Below, piece after piece: positions 23,400 through 33,500 of a DNA stretch of 64,000 bases. Source of the DNA: Lepas anatifera. Its lineage: Eukaryota > Arthropoda > Thecostraca > Lepadidae. The translations under genes and the position numbers were made by a program. Under the pieces are notes generated by a model. It was not told the origin of the DNA, did not search any database, and worked only from the letters and a program-made list of their open reading frames with translations. The stretch is from positions 113,501-177,500 of the forward strand of contig JAOTON010001942.1 of the NCBI GenBank assembly GCA_034440635.1, written 5' to 3'. Position 1 is the first letter of the stretch; each line of letters opens with the position of its first letter.

Positions 23400-26300
23400 A
23401 TATATATATATATATATATATCAAGAATATATATAAGAAATGTATGTATATTTTTCAATAGCACAAAAATCGTGTCGTATCACGCACATCCAACATTCCA
23501 AACATGAGACTTTCTGGTCATACACAATCGTCACATCCGCAATTACAGACAATCATCATACAGGCTATTTAACTATATCACTCAATTGCAACCATAAATG
23601 GAGCTGTTTGGATATTAATATATAAGTATTAAAAAAATTTTATTTAAAAAAATAAGTATGTATACCACCACCGTGGCGCAGCTGGCAAAGGCACCATGCT
23701 TGGGTGTGGAAGGCCCCTGGATCAAGGCTGACCTATGGCAGCCTTTTCCGCGGCCGCCTCCTACCCAGGAGATAGCGGTACACTGGGGAGTGCGCGCCGC
23801 AGCAGTGGAATCAACGCCGTCCCTATTTGTGGGTGCACGGGCCTGGTCGGCCTTAAAAGTGATCCACCGGTCTGGTCTCCCGCCCGCGGCCCTCATGTGA
23901 GGACTCCGCCTGTGCCGGGCGCTGCGGCTTGGGGAGACTGGAGCAGCCTATGGCCCGCTGAGTGCGGTGCCGCTGTCCCGTAAGGGTGCCGGTTAATGGA
24001 AACTTCCGCTCTATACATAGTGTGAGTGCGTTGTATGAATGAGACTAATTACTAACACAAAATGAACCTAAAATATATAAAATATTAAGTATGTATGTTA
24101 AATGATATGAATATTAACACCCGCATTTTATCAGGGCGGGTACCCACCCCGTCCCCGGGTTTTTCAGAGATAGCATACAAACGGTGGCAAATAGCGCTGC
24201 CATACTTGGTATACCTTCTCTCTCATAATTTTTACAACTTTTTTTTAAATTATAAGGTTAGGTTGTCTCAGGTCAGGTCACCTGTACAGGTCAAGTGACC
24301 TGATCTAAAAAGGTTTAAGATAGTATAAGCTGGAACAGGGTAAACTTATCCTGTTGAAACTCATCACCTAATAAGCCCACCGAGTTTTCTAAAATATTTC
24401 CAGTATTTTTATATCAATGACCTAAGGTCAGTTATGAACCATGTCCTCTCCATTGGAAATACATGGGAAAATGTTTTTGACTTAATAACTTAGCAACAGA
24501 TGGCGACAGGGCGTTTATTTTAATTAAATTCAATTTTCTTTGTCTTTGCGGTTCTAATGATATTCATTTTACCTAATTTGACCTAGACCTGACCTCGGGT
24601 CAGGCCAAATCCTTGATTTAGCCTAGCAAGGTCACATTATATACCATTCGATTCGGCGTGCTGCGATGATTCCAGTGGTCTAAATGGTTTTGCTCTACCT
24701 TTACTTGTTCAGATGTAATGACCGAAAACCTTCATTTACATGTTATCCCTATGACGGCATGTTTTGACCTCTAGTGACCCTAAAAGTGACCTGACAAAAA
24801 ATGTTTCAAATATTTTAGATGCAGAAGTGGATGGGCTACCCAACGCCGTTTTCCGTTTTTCGCTACCTAGCGTGGTTCTCGAGATCTAAGGGAGAGGGTG
24901 GGATACCCGCCCCCGTCAAAGCGAAGGTGGCTCAGAGCCCCGTCTATGCGCGTGTTAAATGTCAGTGGAGGTGGCGTAGCTGGATTCAACCTGGATCTGC
25001 CATTGTCTTGAAGTGCCCTGCGCAACCTTTTTTGTTGTTTTACCTAAATGCCTATTTTTGCGTGTCCTGCAGTCTCCCCTTTTATCAAAATATATTTTTC
25101 ACCACCAGCTCACGGTTAAATCGTATCATTATATATCTTTCCGAAATTTTCTATGGTGCCAGTGCTACTTATTAAAAAAGGCATATAGGTACATCAGCAT
25201 CTTAACGTTTCTTCCAAGGTGAACTCTGTCCTCCTGGCTGTGTATCTCAAAGCTGTTGCAGAAGCCTGCAGTTCCGAGCGTGTCTGAGTGCTTCAGTTAA
25301 CCGCTCATTCTCGAGCGGGCTGTGACTTTCTCCACCGGCTGAAATTGCTCATTCTGTATGCTGCTGAGTGCTTCATGACATCCGAGGCCTCATTGGCTTG
25401 AAGTGCTTCATGGCTGTTCTACGGCTCTTTCCTGTAATGCTATTCTGATGTGTTCTTATATCCTAGAATGTGTTGAAGCATGTCTCTAACGCTAAGAGCA
25501 GAGTGGTCATTTGTGGGTTTACCAGAATGGGGTAGTTAATAAGATGATAATCTCAGGGATCATCGTCTGAATTGAGTGGGCTCGCATTGGGCGCGATATA
25601 GCCTAGATGCTGAAGGCACCATATAAACCCCAATACACACACACACACACACGCACACGCACACGCACACGCACACGCAGACGCAGACGCACAGTGGGCT
25701 CGCATAAGCTCTGCCTCTGATCCAGTTGTGGTGCGACAGGCATTGCCGCTTGGTAGGTGGCAGCAGGGGTGTGAGATTGCAGTGTTCTCTCTGAACCGTG
25801 CCATTCTCACGTCCGTACTGGCGATGGTGGTCGGCAGGGTTCTGTCACAGCCGGAGGCGATGCCGGCGATAGACTGGGCCTACTACCAGTCTCGGATAGC
25901 CGCTCCCGGCATGGTGGACAACTTCAAGAAGCAGATGGCTGGCGTGAAGGTGCCCTACCCAGAGGACAAGGTCTCCCCCACCATCGACGCGCAGGCCAAG
26001 GAGGCGGTAAGAGTGCCTGTGTCGAGATAGAATGGCAGCAAGTTCTGGGGTAGTGGCATGGAGGAGGCTACATAGAGTTAGAAAGCGTATTTGAATGCTA
26101 ATGCCACCTGGTTGTCACGAGAACACTACTGTTTCTAATCCATCAATAAATATTGTCAAAAAGACACAATAGCTCAGACAGAACACTTACACTATATTTC
26201 AGCCCCTCATATCCACTAAAGTGACAAATCTGCGCCAGTGAGGCGTCCGGCGGGAACAGCCGGATGTGATGTAGGCTGGGGTGAACTGTGACATTTCAGC

Positions 26301-27583
26301 TCACCAGAGCCTTCACCAGCAATAATCTGGAGCTATCTAAAAGCAAATGCCACTCCCAGAGTCTTCCGTCATTAGTTTCATTTAACTGAAGCATCAGAAG
26401 AAATGTGGCGTGACAGTAAAAGCGACAATGCTTTCTTAGTGAGTGGCGTGAACCTATGTTCCCAGCCGTTTGTGTTTACATGCCTTAGAATAACTCTCCC
26501 CACATCAATGACCAGTTTCTACCTGGGAAGTTTTATTTGGGGAAGTGTGTTTATGATATCGTGTGTGGCTCCCCTGATCATCTAAGGGGCTTTGTTTTCA
26601 TAATTTGCGTCATCCATAACATGTCTGTAAACATGACAAAGCTAAGATAGCTCTTAACAACAGGATTATGGTATCCCCGCAAAGTGGTGGTAGTCCCGTA
26701 CCTGGTTTCCTCCCTTTAGTCCTATACACTTGAATGGATGAATGCATGCATATGCGTTTCTTCGTCGTACATGCAAAGGAAAACAACGATGTGAAGCAGA
26801 ATTGCTCAAAAGCAAAAAGCTTAAATCATGGCGCCTCTCCTGCGAGTGGGTTAACATGATCTCACACAATAGGCGTACCTAAATACTCAAAGTGCCTCTG
26901 AAAATACCCGCCTCCTCGGATCTTTGAAGGTCCCGCGTCACGTGCTCACCCAACATCAGCTTAAACCGAGGCCGGGCCACCGACTTCAGCGCATGTATTT
27001 TCCGGATATTCACTCCCTCTCCCGCACCTCAAACGCGCTCCCTTAGCTCGAGTGTTGGCACCCTCCGGCAGGAGGAGCAAGTGAAGGGGTTCGTCGTCGA
27101 GTCCAACGCCCGCATTGAGGCGTACAAGGCCGACCTGGCCAAGTGGGACATCATCCCGCCCTTCGAGCAGATGACCATGGAGGAGTTCGCCGTCCACTTC
27201 CCCGATCTGGTGAGTTGGCCGCCAGTCTTCGTCTGGACAGGGTTTTCTTTAGTGTTGACTAGCTAGCTAGCTCTAAATAAAAGACTAGCTCTAAATGATA
27301 ACCAGGCCGTACCGTTCAGGGAGGTAACTTCACTTTCCATGATCTCATTAAACTTACCGTGGGTTAAATTACACAGAAAGGTCAAGAGTAGGTCGTTACA
27401 AGATACGTTCTTTTTTTACCTGAAACTCGACTGTGCGTCGAGGGCGCCTTTCCGGTGATCCGAGGTCAACTCTTCATCTGACACCGTTCCCCCGTCTTGC
27501 AGGCTATTGACCCGTTGAACAAGCCCACCTACTGGCCACACACTGAGGAGGCTCAGCTTCCCGACGAGCCCGCAGCCCACTGA
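18349..27583 (+). CDS. ATPsynD: Mitochondrial F1Fo ATP synthase subunit d (peripheral stalk)
   Basis: This is a spliced gene of four coding exons: 18349-18470, 25838-26006, 27072-27209 and 27503-27583 (stop TGA), 169 codons in all. It starts MASRRAAKSVIDWAAFAKRV, carries VPYPEDKVSP in exon 2, FEQMTMEEF in exon 3 and DPLNKPTYWPHT in exon 4, all hallmarks of animal subunit d (insect proteins are about 178 residues). Every junction has GT and AG, and the phases join without a break (2, 0, 0). In the family this soluble matrix-side protein helps join the F1 head to the membrane part through the peripheral stalk; it has no catalytic residues. The start ATG sits in a favourable context (gacATGG). 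Intron 1 is 7.4 kb and holds a MITE, a broken LINE, a SINE and other repeats. The gene converges with CCZ1 about 2.9 kb downstream. No clear AATAAA was found just after the stop. Confidence 0.96.
18630..18864 (-). mobile_element. CATAAGCG-type MITE in ATPsynD intron 1
   Basis: Inverted relative of 3333-3566, 235 bp. The perfect duplication AGTGTGAA lies at 18622-18629 and 18865-18872. It lies 160 bp after the exon 1 donor. Confidence 0.9.
19016..22616 (+). pseudogene. Broken non-LTR retrotransposon (endonuclease plus reverse transcriptase)
   Basis: The apurinic-type endonuclease start is recognisable (LKILYTNCDQFVNKREEG, PDIMLLTKFIPK, 19030-19150; GCIYCSPL about 19378; VTGDFNFPLIDWD at 20208; SNILDLVF, KSDHV about 20370-20455). 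The reverse transcriptase spans 20658-22181: WKLGSVVPIFKKGDRD, NHRPVSLTAIPCKVLE, HHGFRPKHS, DYRKAFDSVPHE and GVLQGSVLGPLLFVI. The catalytic box reads FANDTKLY where the family has FADD. After a stop at 22179-22181 the frame continues (RRRATRLVPTLRNLGY, RRRRGDMMR) and ends near 22616 (SWNSLPAA, FKSRLDAHW). Stops, frameshifts and a 720-bp insert show it is dead. It lies in sense orientation in ATPsynD intron 1. The layout fits the CR1/jockey group; the clade is inferred. Confidence 0.85.
19469..20188. mobile_element. 720-bp insert in the LINE endonuclease domain
   Basis: The 12-mer CCTGGTTCCCAC occurs at 19457-19468 and again at 20189-20200. The endonuclease reading stops at the first and resumes at the second. 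The insert contains caataaaactt near 19595 and repeats of tgattggctgtt (19770-19800). It encodes no recognised protein, and I could not assign a family. Confidence 0.6.
22617..23356. other. No gene recognised (ATPsynD intron 1)
   Basis: Possible 3' untranslated remnant of the LINE, otherwise anonymous intron sequence. Confidence 0.4.
23357..23421. repeat. (TA)n microsatellite
   Basis: About 65 bp of almost pure TA dinucleotides with two ATTATA interruptions. Confidence 0.95.
23664..24085 (+). mobile_element. tRNA-derived SINE with 11-bp target duplication
   Basis: It begins with an A-box TGGCGCAGCTGG (about 23673) and a B-box-like ctggatcaaggct (about 23716), as in tRNA-derived SINE heads. 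A GC-rich body and an A/T-rich tail (aaaatatataaaatat) follow. The direct repeat TAAGTATGTAT lies at 23653-23663 and 24086-24096, bounding a 422-bp insertion. Non-coding. Confidence 0.8.
24119..24930. mobile_element. AGGTCA-rich element with GGGCGGGTACCCACCC-like inverted ends
   Basis: The left end (cagggcgggtacccacccc, about 24133) and right end (gagggtgggatacccgccccc, about 24895) are inverse-related. The interior has many AGGTCA/TGACCT hexamers (24255-24310, 24580-24640) and matches 3815-3880 and 160-240. The exact ends and target duplication were not resolved. Confidence 0.5.
24931..25837. other. End of ATPsynD intron 1, no gene
   Basis: Repeated gagtgcttca words occur at 25288-25400. 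A microsatellite is listed separately. Nothing else is recognised. Confidence 0.4.
25634..25692. repeat. (CA)n / (GCACAC)n microsatellite
   Basis: Runs of ACACAC turn into GCACAC hexamers and then GCAGAC units. Confidence 0.95.
25838..26006 (+). CDS. ATPsynD: ATP synthase subunit d, exon 2
   Basis: The acceptor is gtcggcag and the donor gtaaga. It contains AIDWAYYQSR and NFKKQMAGVKVPYPEDK. Confidence 0.95.
26007..27071 (+). other. ATPsynD: ATPsynD intron 2
   Basis: Intron between exons 2 and 3. No gene or transposon is recognised. Confidence 0.7.
27072..27209 (+). CDS. ATPsynD: ATP synthase subunit d, exon 3
   Basis: The acceptor is ctccggcag and the donor gtgagt. It is 46 codons, charged and helix-rich (EAYKADLAKWD), ending FAVHFPDL. 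Confidence 0.95.
27503..27583 (+). CDS. ATPsynD: ATP synthase subunit d, exon 4 and stop
   Basis: The acceptor is cgtcttgcag. It encodes AIDPLNKPTYWPHT and ends PDEPAAH-stop. Confidence 0.95.
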   Translation, partial: AIDPLNKPTYWPHTEEAQLPDEPAAH

Positions 27584-28469
27584 ACACCCCGCCCGCCAGC
27601 TGGGGCTCCTTCTCTGATGTAGTGATCGGTGCAGTGGGGAGGCCGGCTAACGTCAGCGACACATCACTCCGCTGACGTCACCTATACAGGCGTTGGTCAC
27701 ATCAGTATGGACTTTACCTGTGATAGCCTGATGTATCTGAAGGTTAATGCCAACCCCCATAGTGACGTTCGACCGCTGATGGTGAGCCGGCTGATGTGGC
27801 TGATGTTGTGGATGATAATTGGGTGCAATGATGTGGCGCTGATTCGACTGTGAGCTGGGAATGTAGAATATATGCGCGGTGGGTGAAGCCGTGCGTTTGT
27901 ACGACTTGGTAACATGTCGTAGTCTCTGGCACTACGCCTGGAAATTTTCGTTGATTTCGATTTGGGACCAGAATCACTTAGCAACCCAAAGCTCAGCTCA
28001 AAACACGAGTGATCGTGGCGGAACAAACTTTATGTTTCTTCACATTTGACACAACGCAAGGATTTACAGCTGCCTGTGCCATAAAAGTTAATGAATGAAG
28101 AGGGCATGCATTTGCTCTGTCTCATGCCACCGGGCGGCCACGAAAGCCGAGTGATCCAATAACAGAACGAGAGGCTCAAATGAGCCTATGTAACCCGTAA
28201 AAGTGTTCTGAACTTGTTTGGCTTTGCTGAAAGTAAACTAGAAGACGCTGTAAAACGTGTTGGATGACGCGTGCACCAGTGCCGTTTGAGACTGGTGGTT
28301 GGGGCGAGGGGGCGACAGGGCCTGAAGCTGTCTTTTTCTTTTAGAAAAGCGGAGGGTTTGAGGGGTATACCATTTTCGCCGTCCTCTGGGACCTGCCCGT
28401 GCGTGAAAGATCGCTTGTTTTCCCTGTATTGTTTTGGTCCTCGGGTATTACTGCGTGGGGGGTGCCTCT
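27584..28469. other. Downstream of ATPsynD, no gene
   Basis: Presumed 3' untranslated and intergenic sequence. Repeated ctgatgtggctgatgttg words lie at 27790-27815. No polyadenylation hexamer is obvious. Confidence 0.4.
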
Positions 28470-28914
28470 TTAACGGGAATGTGGCACCTTCATAACGTGA
28501 TTTTAACTGAGATAGCCAAGTTGTAAAGCAAGTCGGAACACCCGGTACTCCATATATCATTTGTCTTGGAAATCGATATTTCCGTAGAAAAAATATAAAA
28601 CCTACCTGACATCAACCCCTCGCCGGGCGGCCATTGTTGTGAGCTGCTGGTGTGACGACATATGCTGACGTCACGATGAGCATCAGCCAATCGAAGCCCT
28701 TGAAGCGTTACAAGTATGGTAGCGGTTGCCAGATCGTGACATCATCCACAGGCAGATATTCATTTGTTTTTCTAGAGGAGTATTTTAAAATCAAAATATT
28801 GCGCTTATTGTACATTTTTCAGAGAAATCATGAGTGGTTTCATTATTCTCGGCTAAAGGTGCGCCTAATTGCACTAAATTCCAGGATTCGACCGATGTGC
28901 CACATTTCCTTTAA
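28470..28914 (+). mobile_element. TTAA-flanked short transposon
   Basis: TTAA (28470-28473) is followed by cgggaatgtggcacc. The right end gtgccacatttcct is followed by TTAA (28911-28914). It is about 445 bp and non-coding. This copy defines both ends of the family seen at 3071 and 33872. TTAA targets suggest piggyBac-like mobilisation. Confidence 0.75.
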
Positions 28915-29828
28915 ATGCGCCCCGGCCGCAGGAGGAAGGCAGTCGGGCTGCGCGTGCTCACTGGGGGCTCCTGGGCCGTTGAGCCGCCGCTCTGAACTCG
29001 TCTCAGCGCAGGACGCCCGCTCTGACCCCGCACCCCCGGCCAGTTACCCCTGCTTGAATGACAGGTCTCACTGTGTTGCGGGTGTCCGAAATCATACTCA
29101 GATGAGCAGAGTCTTCTGATGAGGGTCTTGGAGAGTTCCTTTTGGTCGGAGCTGTTGGTATCATGGGCAAATCTGCTTGACGTTGACAATCTTAGCTTCA
29201 CCGCTATATGGAAGTCGATTGGAGGCGGGCGGTTGTCATAAGGGACCTGTTCTTGGAGTAGATATTCGCCTTATCCTGCAGCTTTATAGAAAAACAGACT
29301 GGAAAATTATATTCACGCATACCTACGTATTTTACACTGATATTGACCAGCTCTGTCCTAACAAGCTTGGTAAGGCCGAGGGTAAGGTCAGGTCTCCACA
29401 GATGTACACCAAACGGCACGATTTGGCACGGGAATCGCTGCAGGCTGAAATCGCTCTTCAATTTATGAACGGATACCACACAAGGTAGATGCAACTATCT
29501 TTCTAAGTATGAGCTACGGTGTCGACCTCGCAACTCGAAGATTGTCAGACCAACCAAAATAAGACGCGCTTACTTTCACACCGTATATGTCATTATTATT
29601 CATATCATGTATCACCCATTTGTATCACAAGAACGCTTTCATTCTTTGTAACATTCCATCATTCATATAAACATTTTCCATGCATGGGTGGTTCCCTTTA
29701 ATCGCTGTTTCTAACATAATTCCTAAACTTTATATTCCAACACTCGGAATCCTCACAGCCGATATTTAAAAGAGCCCGACTCGATGCGAGTCTAGCCAAA
29801 CCTACACTCACGCAGTAGTCGCTCATTA
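28915..29828. other. Intergenic, no gene recognised
   Basis: Open frames are present on both strands (for example minus 28911-29201 and 29204-29494) but show no domain or splice pattern I can support. Confidence 0.35.
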
Positions 29829-30027
29829 CACAGGCGGATCTGAGAGGAGGGGGGGCAAATGGGCCGTGGTCCCCTACAAAGCCTAAAAGAATAATTTTGA
29901 ACCCCGAAAAGGACCAAATTTGGACTGCTATCGTAAATACTATGTTTTTGCGATTTTTTCCTCGACTTAGTTCCCCCAAACATGTTGGTTTGGCCCCCTC
30001 TAAAACTTTCTCCTGGACCCGCCAATG
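29829..30027 (+). mobile_element. GGCGGATC-type MITE
   Basis: It is similar throughout to 57680-57870 (aaaggaccaaatt, gcgattttttcctc, gtttggccccctc). The ends are caggcggatctg and cctggacccgccaatg. The flanking duplication is not convincing. Confidence 0.7.
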
Positions 30028-30523
30028 GCCCCAGATAGACGGCAGTCGATACACTTAGAGGAATGCACATTAGAGCTATGAGCACAAAACCAGGGTGGTA
30101 CCATAGCTGCCCATCGATCACCACCGGAGCCAACATCATCGCGCCCCTGATGGAGTGGAGGGACGGTCCAGCTACTCTCCACCCGCTCCTAAACACGTGT
30201 TCTCACCAACATATAAATGCCACCTGGGACGTAATGGGGAAGTCATAGGAAGATATAGAATGTGTTAAACGCCGATATAGCACCCTAATACAACAACATA
30301 TACGTCATATTCTGGTGGAAGATCTCGTGATGAGCGCCTTACTAAAACAACACAATATCATGACATTGGTGTACACCAGACAACAGAAAGTCCAGAAACC
30401 AGCACGTCTGGCCACTCCACCAGGCCTCAATGAGTCCGTGTCATAGTACACCGCTCTTTTGTCCGGCAACAAACGTGCTCGACGCTGCACGCTGGGGGGG
30501 GCTGACTGGAGGTGCATTGGTGC

Positions 30524-30579
30524 CTACACGGGGAAGAAGATACTGGAGAACTGCTGATGACAGAGCTGGGTCACTTCAC
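30524..30579 (-). CDS. CCZ1: CCZ1 exon 11 and stop
   Basis: The acceptor is gatttccag. It encodes EVTQLCHQQFSSIFFPV-stop, the counterpart of the human EEVKKLCATQFNNIFFLD terminus. Phase 1 from exon 10 is satisfied (A + GT). Confidence 0.92.
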
Positions 30580-33500
30580 CTGGAAATCACGGCCAGAAGC
30601 AGCGTTAGAGCGTGTGTTAGACACTGCTACTGCTGCGTAGGACTTCAAAATCATCACCCTCAGTGAGAAGCCGGATGGAAGATTTGGAGTGTCACACTGT
30701 GCCGTCCCTCCCGGCATGAAATAGCGTTGGACAATTTTAATTCTAACACTAATAGTAATCCTCTCTAGTGCTTTTCTCAACGCGATGAACCGTAATCGTG
30801 GCACCTGAATCAGTACCGAAAATTACAAGATTATTAAACAACCGACTAAACAAATAGCGATGAAGTCCAACTGTTATGCTTCGAAACAATGCTTACTGTT
30901 GACGTCCATAAGGTTCATATTTTTCTGCTGTACGACGGAGAAAAACTCCCTGTCGGTTGTGACCCTGCCGGCTACCCACGTCTCGTTCAGCGCTCGACCG
31001 AAGACAGAACCACCTTCCGGAGAAAATCTGAAACAAGTTTTCGCATCATTCGCATGTAACGCTCGGAAGGTGTTTGACAATGAAACTGGACATCGTGGGC
31101 GACTCTGAAAATCCTGAAGCCTTACCTCAGCTTGGCAGATCGCTGCGGTCCTCAACAGTGGCGCACCCAAGGGGGGGCCAGCGGGCCCGGGCCCCCCTTA
31201 CGCTTCGGCTTTAAAGTGGCGGCCCCCGCCCGTGTGGGGCGCCGAAGGCGCCCGACATGGATTTTAACAATACTTGGCCAGCCCCTGGATAGAAAAAGAC
31301 GCGCCCCTAGAGCCAAGGTGACCCTGGATAGCATAAAGGCGCCCTTTTAATGGGCAAAGGCGCCCCCTGGAAAGCATAGGCGCCCCCTGGATAGCACAGG
31401 CGCCCCTGGACAGAAAAAGGCGCCCCCAAGAGCAAAGGCGCCAGTGGATAGCATAGGCGCATCTTGGATAGAAAGGCAACCCTGGATAGCAAATGCGCCC
31501 CTGGGGGGATATCGGCGCCCCCTGGAAAGCATAGGTGCCCCCTGGATAGCGCAGGCGCCCCCTGGAGAGCTCATGCGCCCCCTGGACAGCAAAAGGCACC
31601 CTTCACGAGCAAAGTCACCCTTGGATAGTAAAGGCGCACCTTGGGTAGAAAGACAACCATTGATAGCAAATGCGCCCCTGGGAGGCATAGGCGCCCCCCT
31701 GGGAAGCATAAGCGCCTCCTGGATAACACAGGCGCCCCCTGGACAGCAAAAGGCGCCCCTCAAGAGCCAAGGCGCACCTTGAATAGAAAGGCAACCCTGG
31801 TTAGCAAATGCGCCCCTGGGAGGCATAGCCGCCCACTGGGAAGCATAAGCGCCCCTTGGATAGCACGGGCGCCTCCTGGAGAGCACAGGCGCCCTTGGAC
31901 AGCAAAAGGCGCACCTCAAGAGCAAAGGCGCCCATTGATAGCAAATGTGCACCTTGAATAGAAAGGTAACCCTAGAGAGCAAATGCGCCCGAAAGGCATA
32001 GGCGCCCCCTGGCAAGCGTAAGCGCCCTGGATAGCACAGGCGCCCCCTGGACAGCAAAAAGCGCCCATCAAGAGCAAAGGCGCAACTTAAATAGAAAGGC
32101 AACCCTGGATAGAAAATGCGCCCGTGGGAGGCATAGGCGCCCCCTGGAGAGCACAGGCGCCCCCTAGACAGCAAACGGTGCTCCTCAAGAGTGAAGGCGC
32201 CCGTGAATAGCAAAGGCGCACCTTGAATAGAAAGGCAGCCCTGGACAGCAAATGCGCCCCTGGGGGGACATCGGCGCCCCCTGGAAAGCATAGGTGCCCC
32301 CTGGATAGCGCAGGCGCCCCCTGGAGAGCACATGCGCCCCCTGGACAGCAAAAGGCGCCCATCAAGAGCAAAGGTGCCCCTGGAAAACAAAGGCGCTCCC
32401 CGGATAGAAAGGCAGCCTTGGATAACAAATGTGTCCCTGGGAGGCTTAAGCGCCCCCTTGGAAATTATAAGCGCCCCTGGGAGGCATAAGGTGCCCCTGA
32501 ACAAAAAAGGCGCTTCTCAAGAGCAAAGGCGCCCCCTCGAAAGCAAAAACACTCTGTGGACATCAAAAGCCGCCATTGGCGGACGCAGGGGGGTATTACG
32601 GCCATGGTCTCCCCCAAAGCGCTGGAAGGGGGGGCCAAACTATATTTTGCCCCCAAAGGCCGGGAAGCTTTTTTTGAAAAAAAAACGGTTTACACTAGGT
32701 CTGTCGAGCAATTAAATCTTCTGAATTCTGAAACCCACGATCATGTGATAATAACCGTCGCAGCCAGGAAACGATCACGTGGATGCGCACGCAGCGCCAG
32801 CGTTCAATCAGGGAAATCCCCAGGGGTGAATCCAAAAGAATCGTTTAGGGAGAGCACCGGACGGCAAAAAATCCCCAAAAGTGTTTTCCAAAGGCACTGC
32901 CAAAAGAGGGGTGGCGTGGTGACATTAGGGGGTCATGGGCAGATTGCTGCTCCTGAATCCGCCCCTGGAATTATCTACCAGAAGCCAATTTCATAAATAA
33001 ACAATTTCATAAACTTTTGTGAAACTCACCGACCAATCAGAGGGGGATCGGGAGAGTTCCCTAGTTATACCTATATGACTAAATACCTTGTCAGACTATC
33101 AAAGTATCTACTAACAACCTTTTATGAAATTGTTAGGTAGTAAATACTCGCTAGCTACGTAGTACTTACTCATAGAGCGTCTATGAAATTGGCTTCAGAT
33201 GTTTGTTGTGCACTGCTGCACGAATTGTTTTGATGGAATTGATGTTTGTTGTGCTTGACGAATTGTATTCGCGCAGCTGGCGCAATTGGCGCAATTGCCG
33301 CCGTTGCCCAGCTGTTGCGTACTAGAAAATAAGGGGAGATAGCAGGCTAGGTGCCAATTTCTCAGAAACACGGAGCCTTCGCCAAAGAAACGTCGCAAAA
33401 TGTCGGGTGCGCAAAATAGGGCAAAGAAAAAGCAAATGGCTTTGGAGTCCGCCGCGTGTCATTCACGGTCTATCCTGGATTTCTGCAGGTATGTAGCCAA

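Noticed and set aside
27697..28026. 109-codon minus-strand frame after ATPsynD
   Set aside because: It overlaps the 3' flank of a real gene and has no recognisable features.
28911..29201. Minus-strand frame with IRRLCSSEYDF, a possible CCZ1 last exon
   Set aside because: The phase from exon 10 does not fit and the ending is not conserved. 30524-30579 fits in phase, residues and stop.
31347..32504. 385-codon minus-strand open frame
   Set aside because: It is produced by a 21-bp repeat without stops. There is no domain, and other frames are open too.
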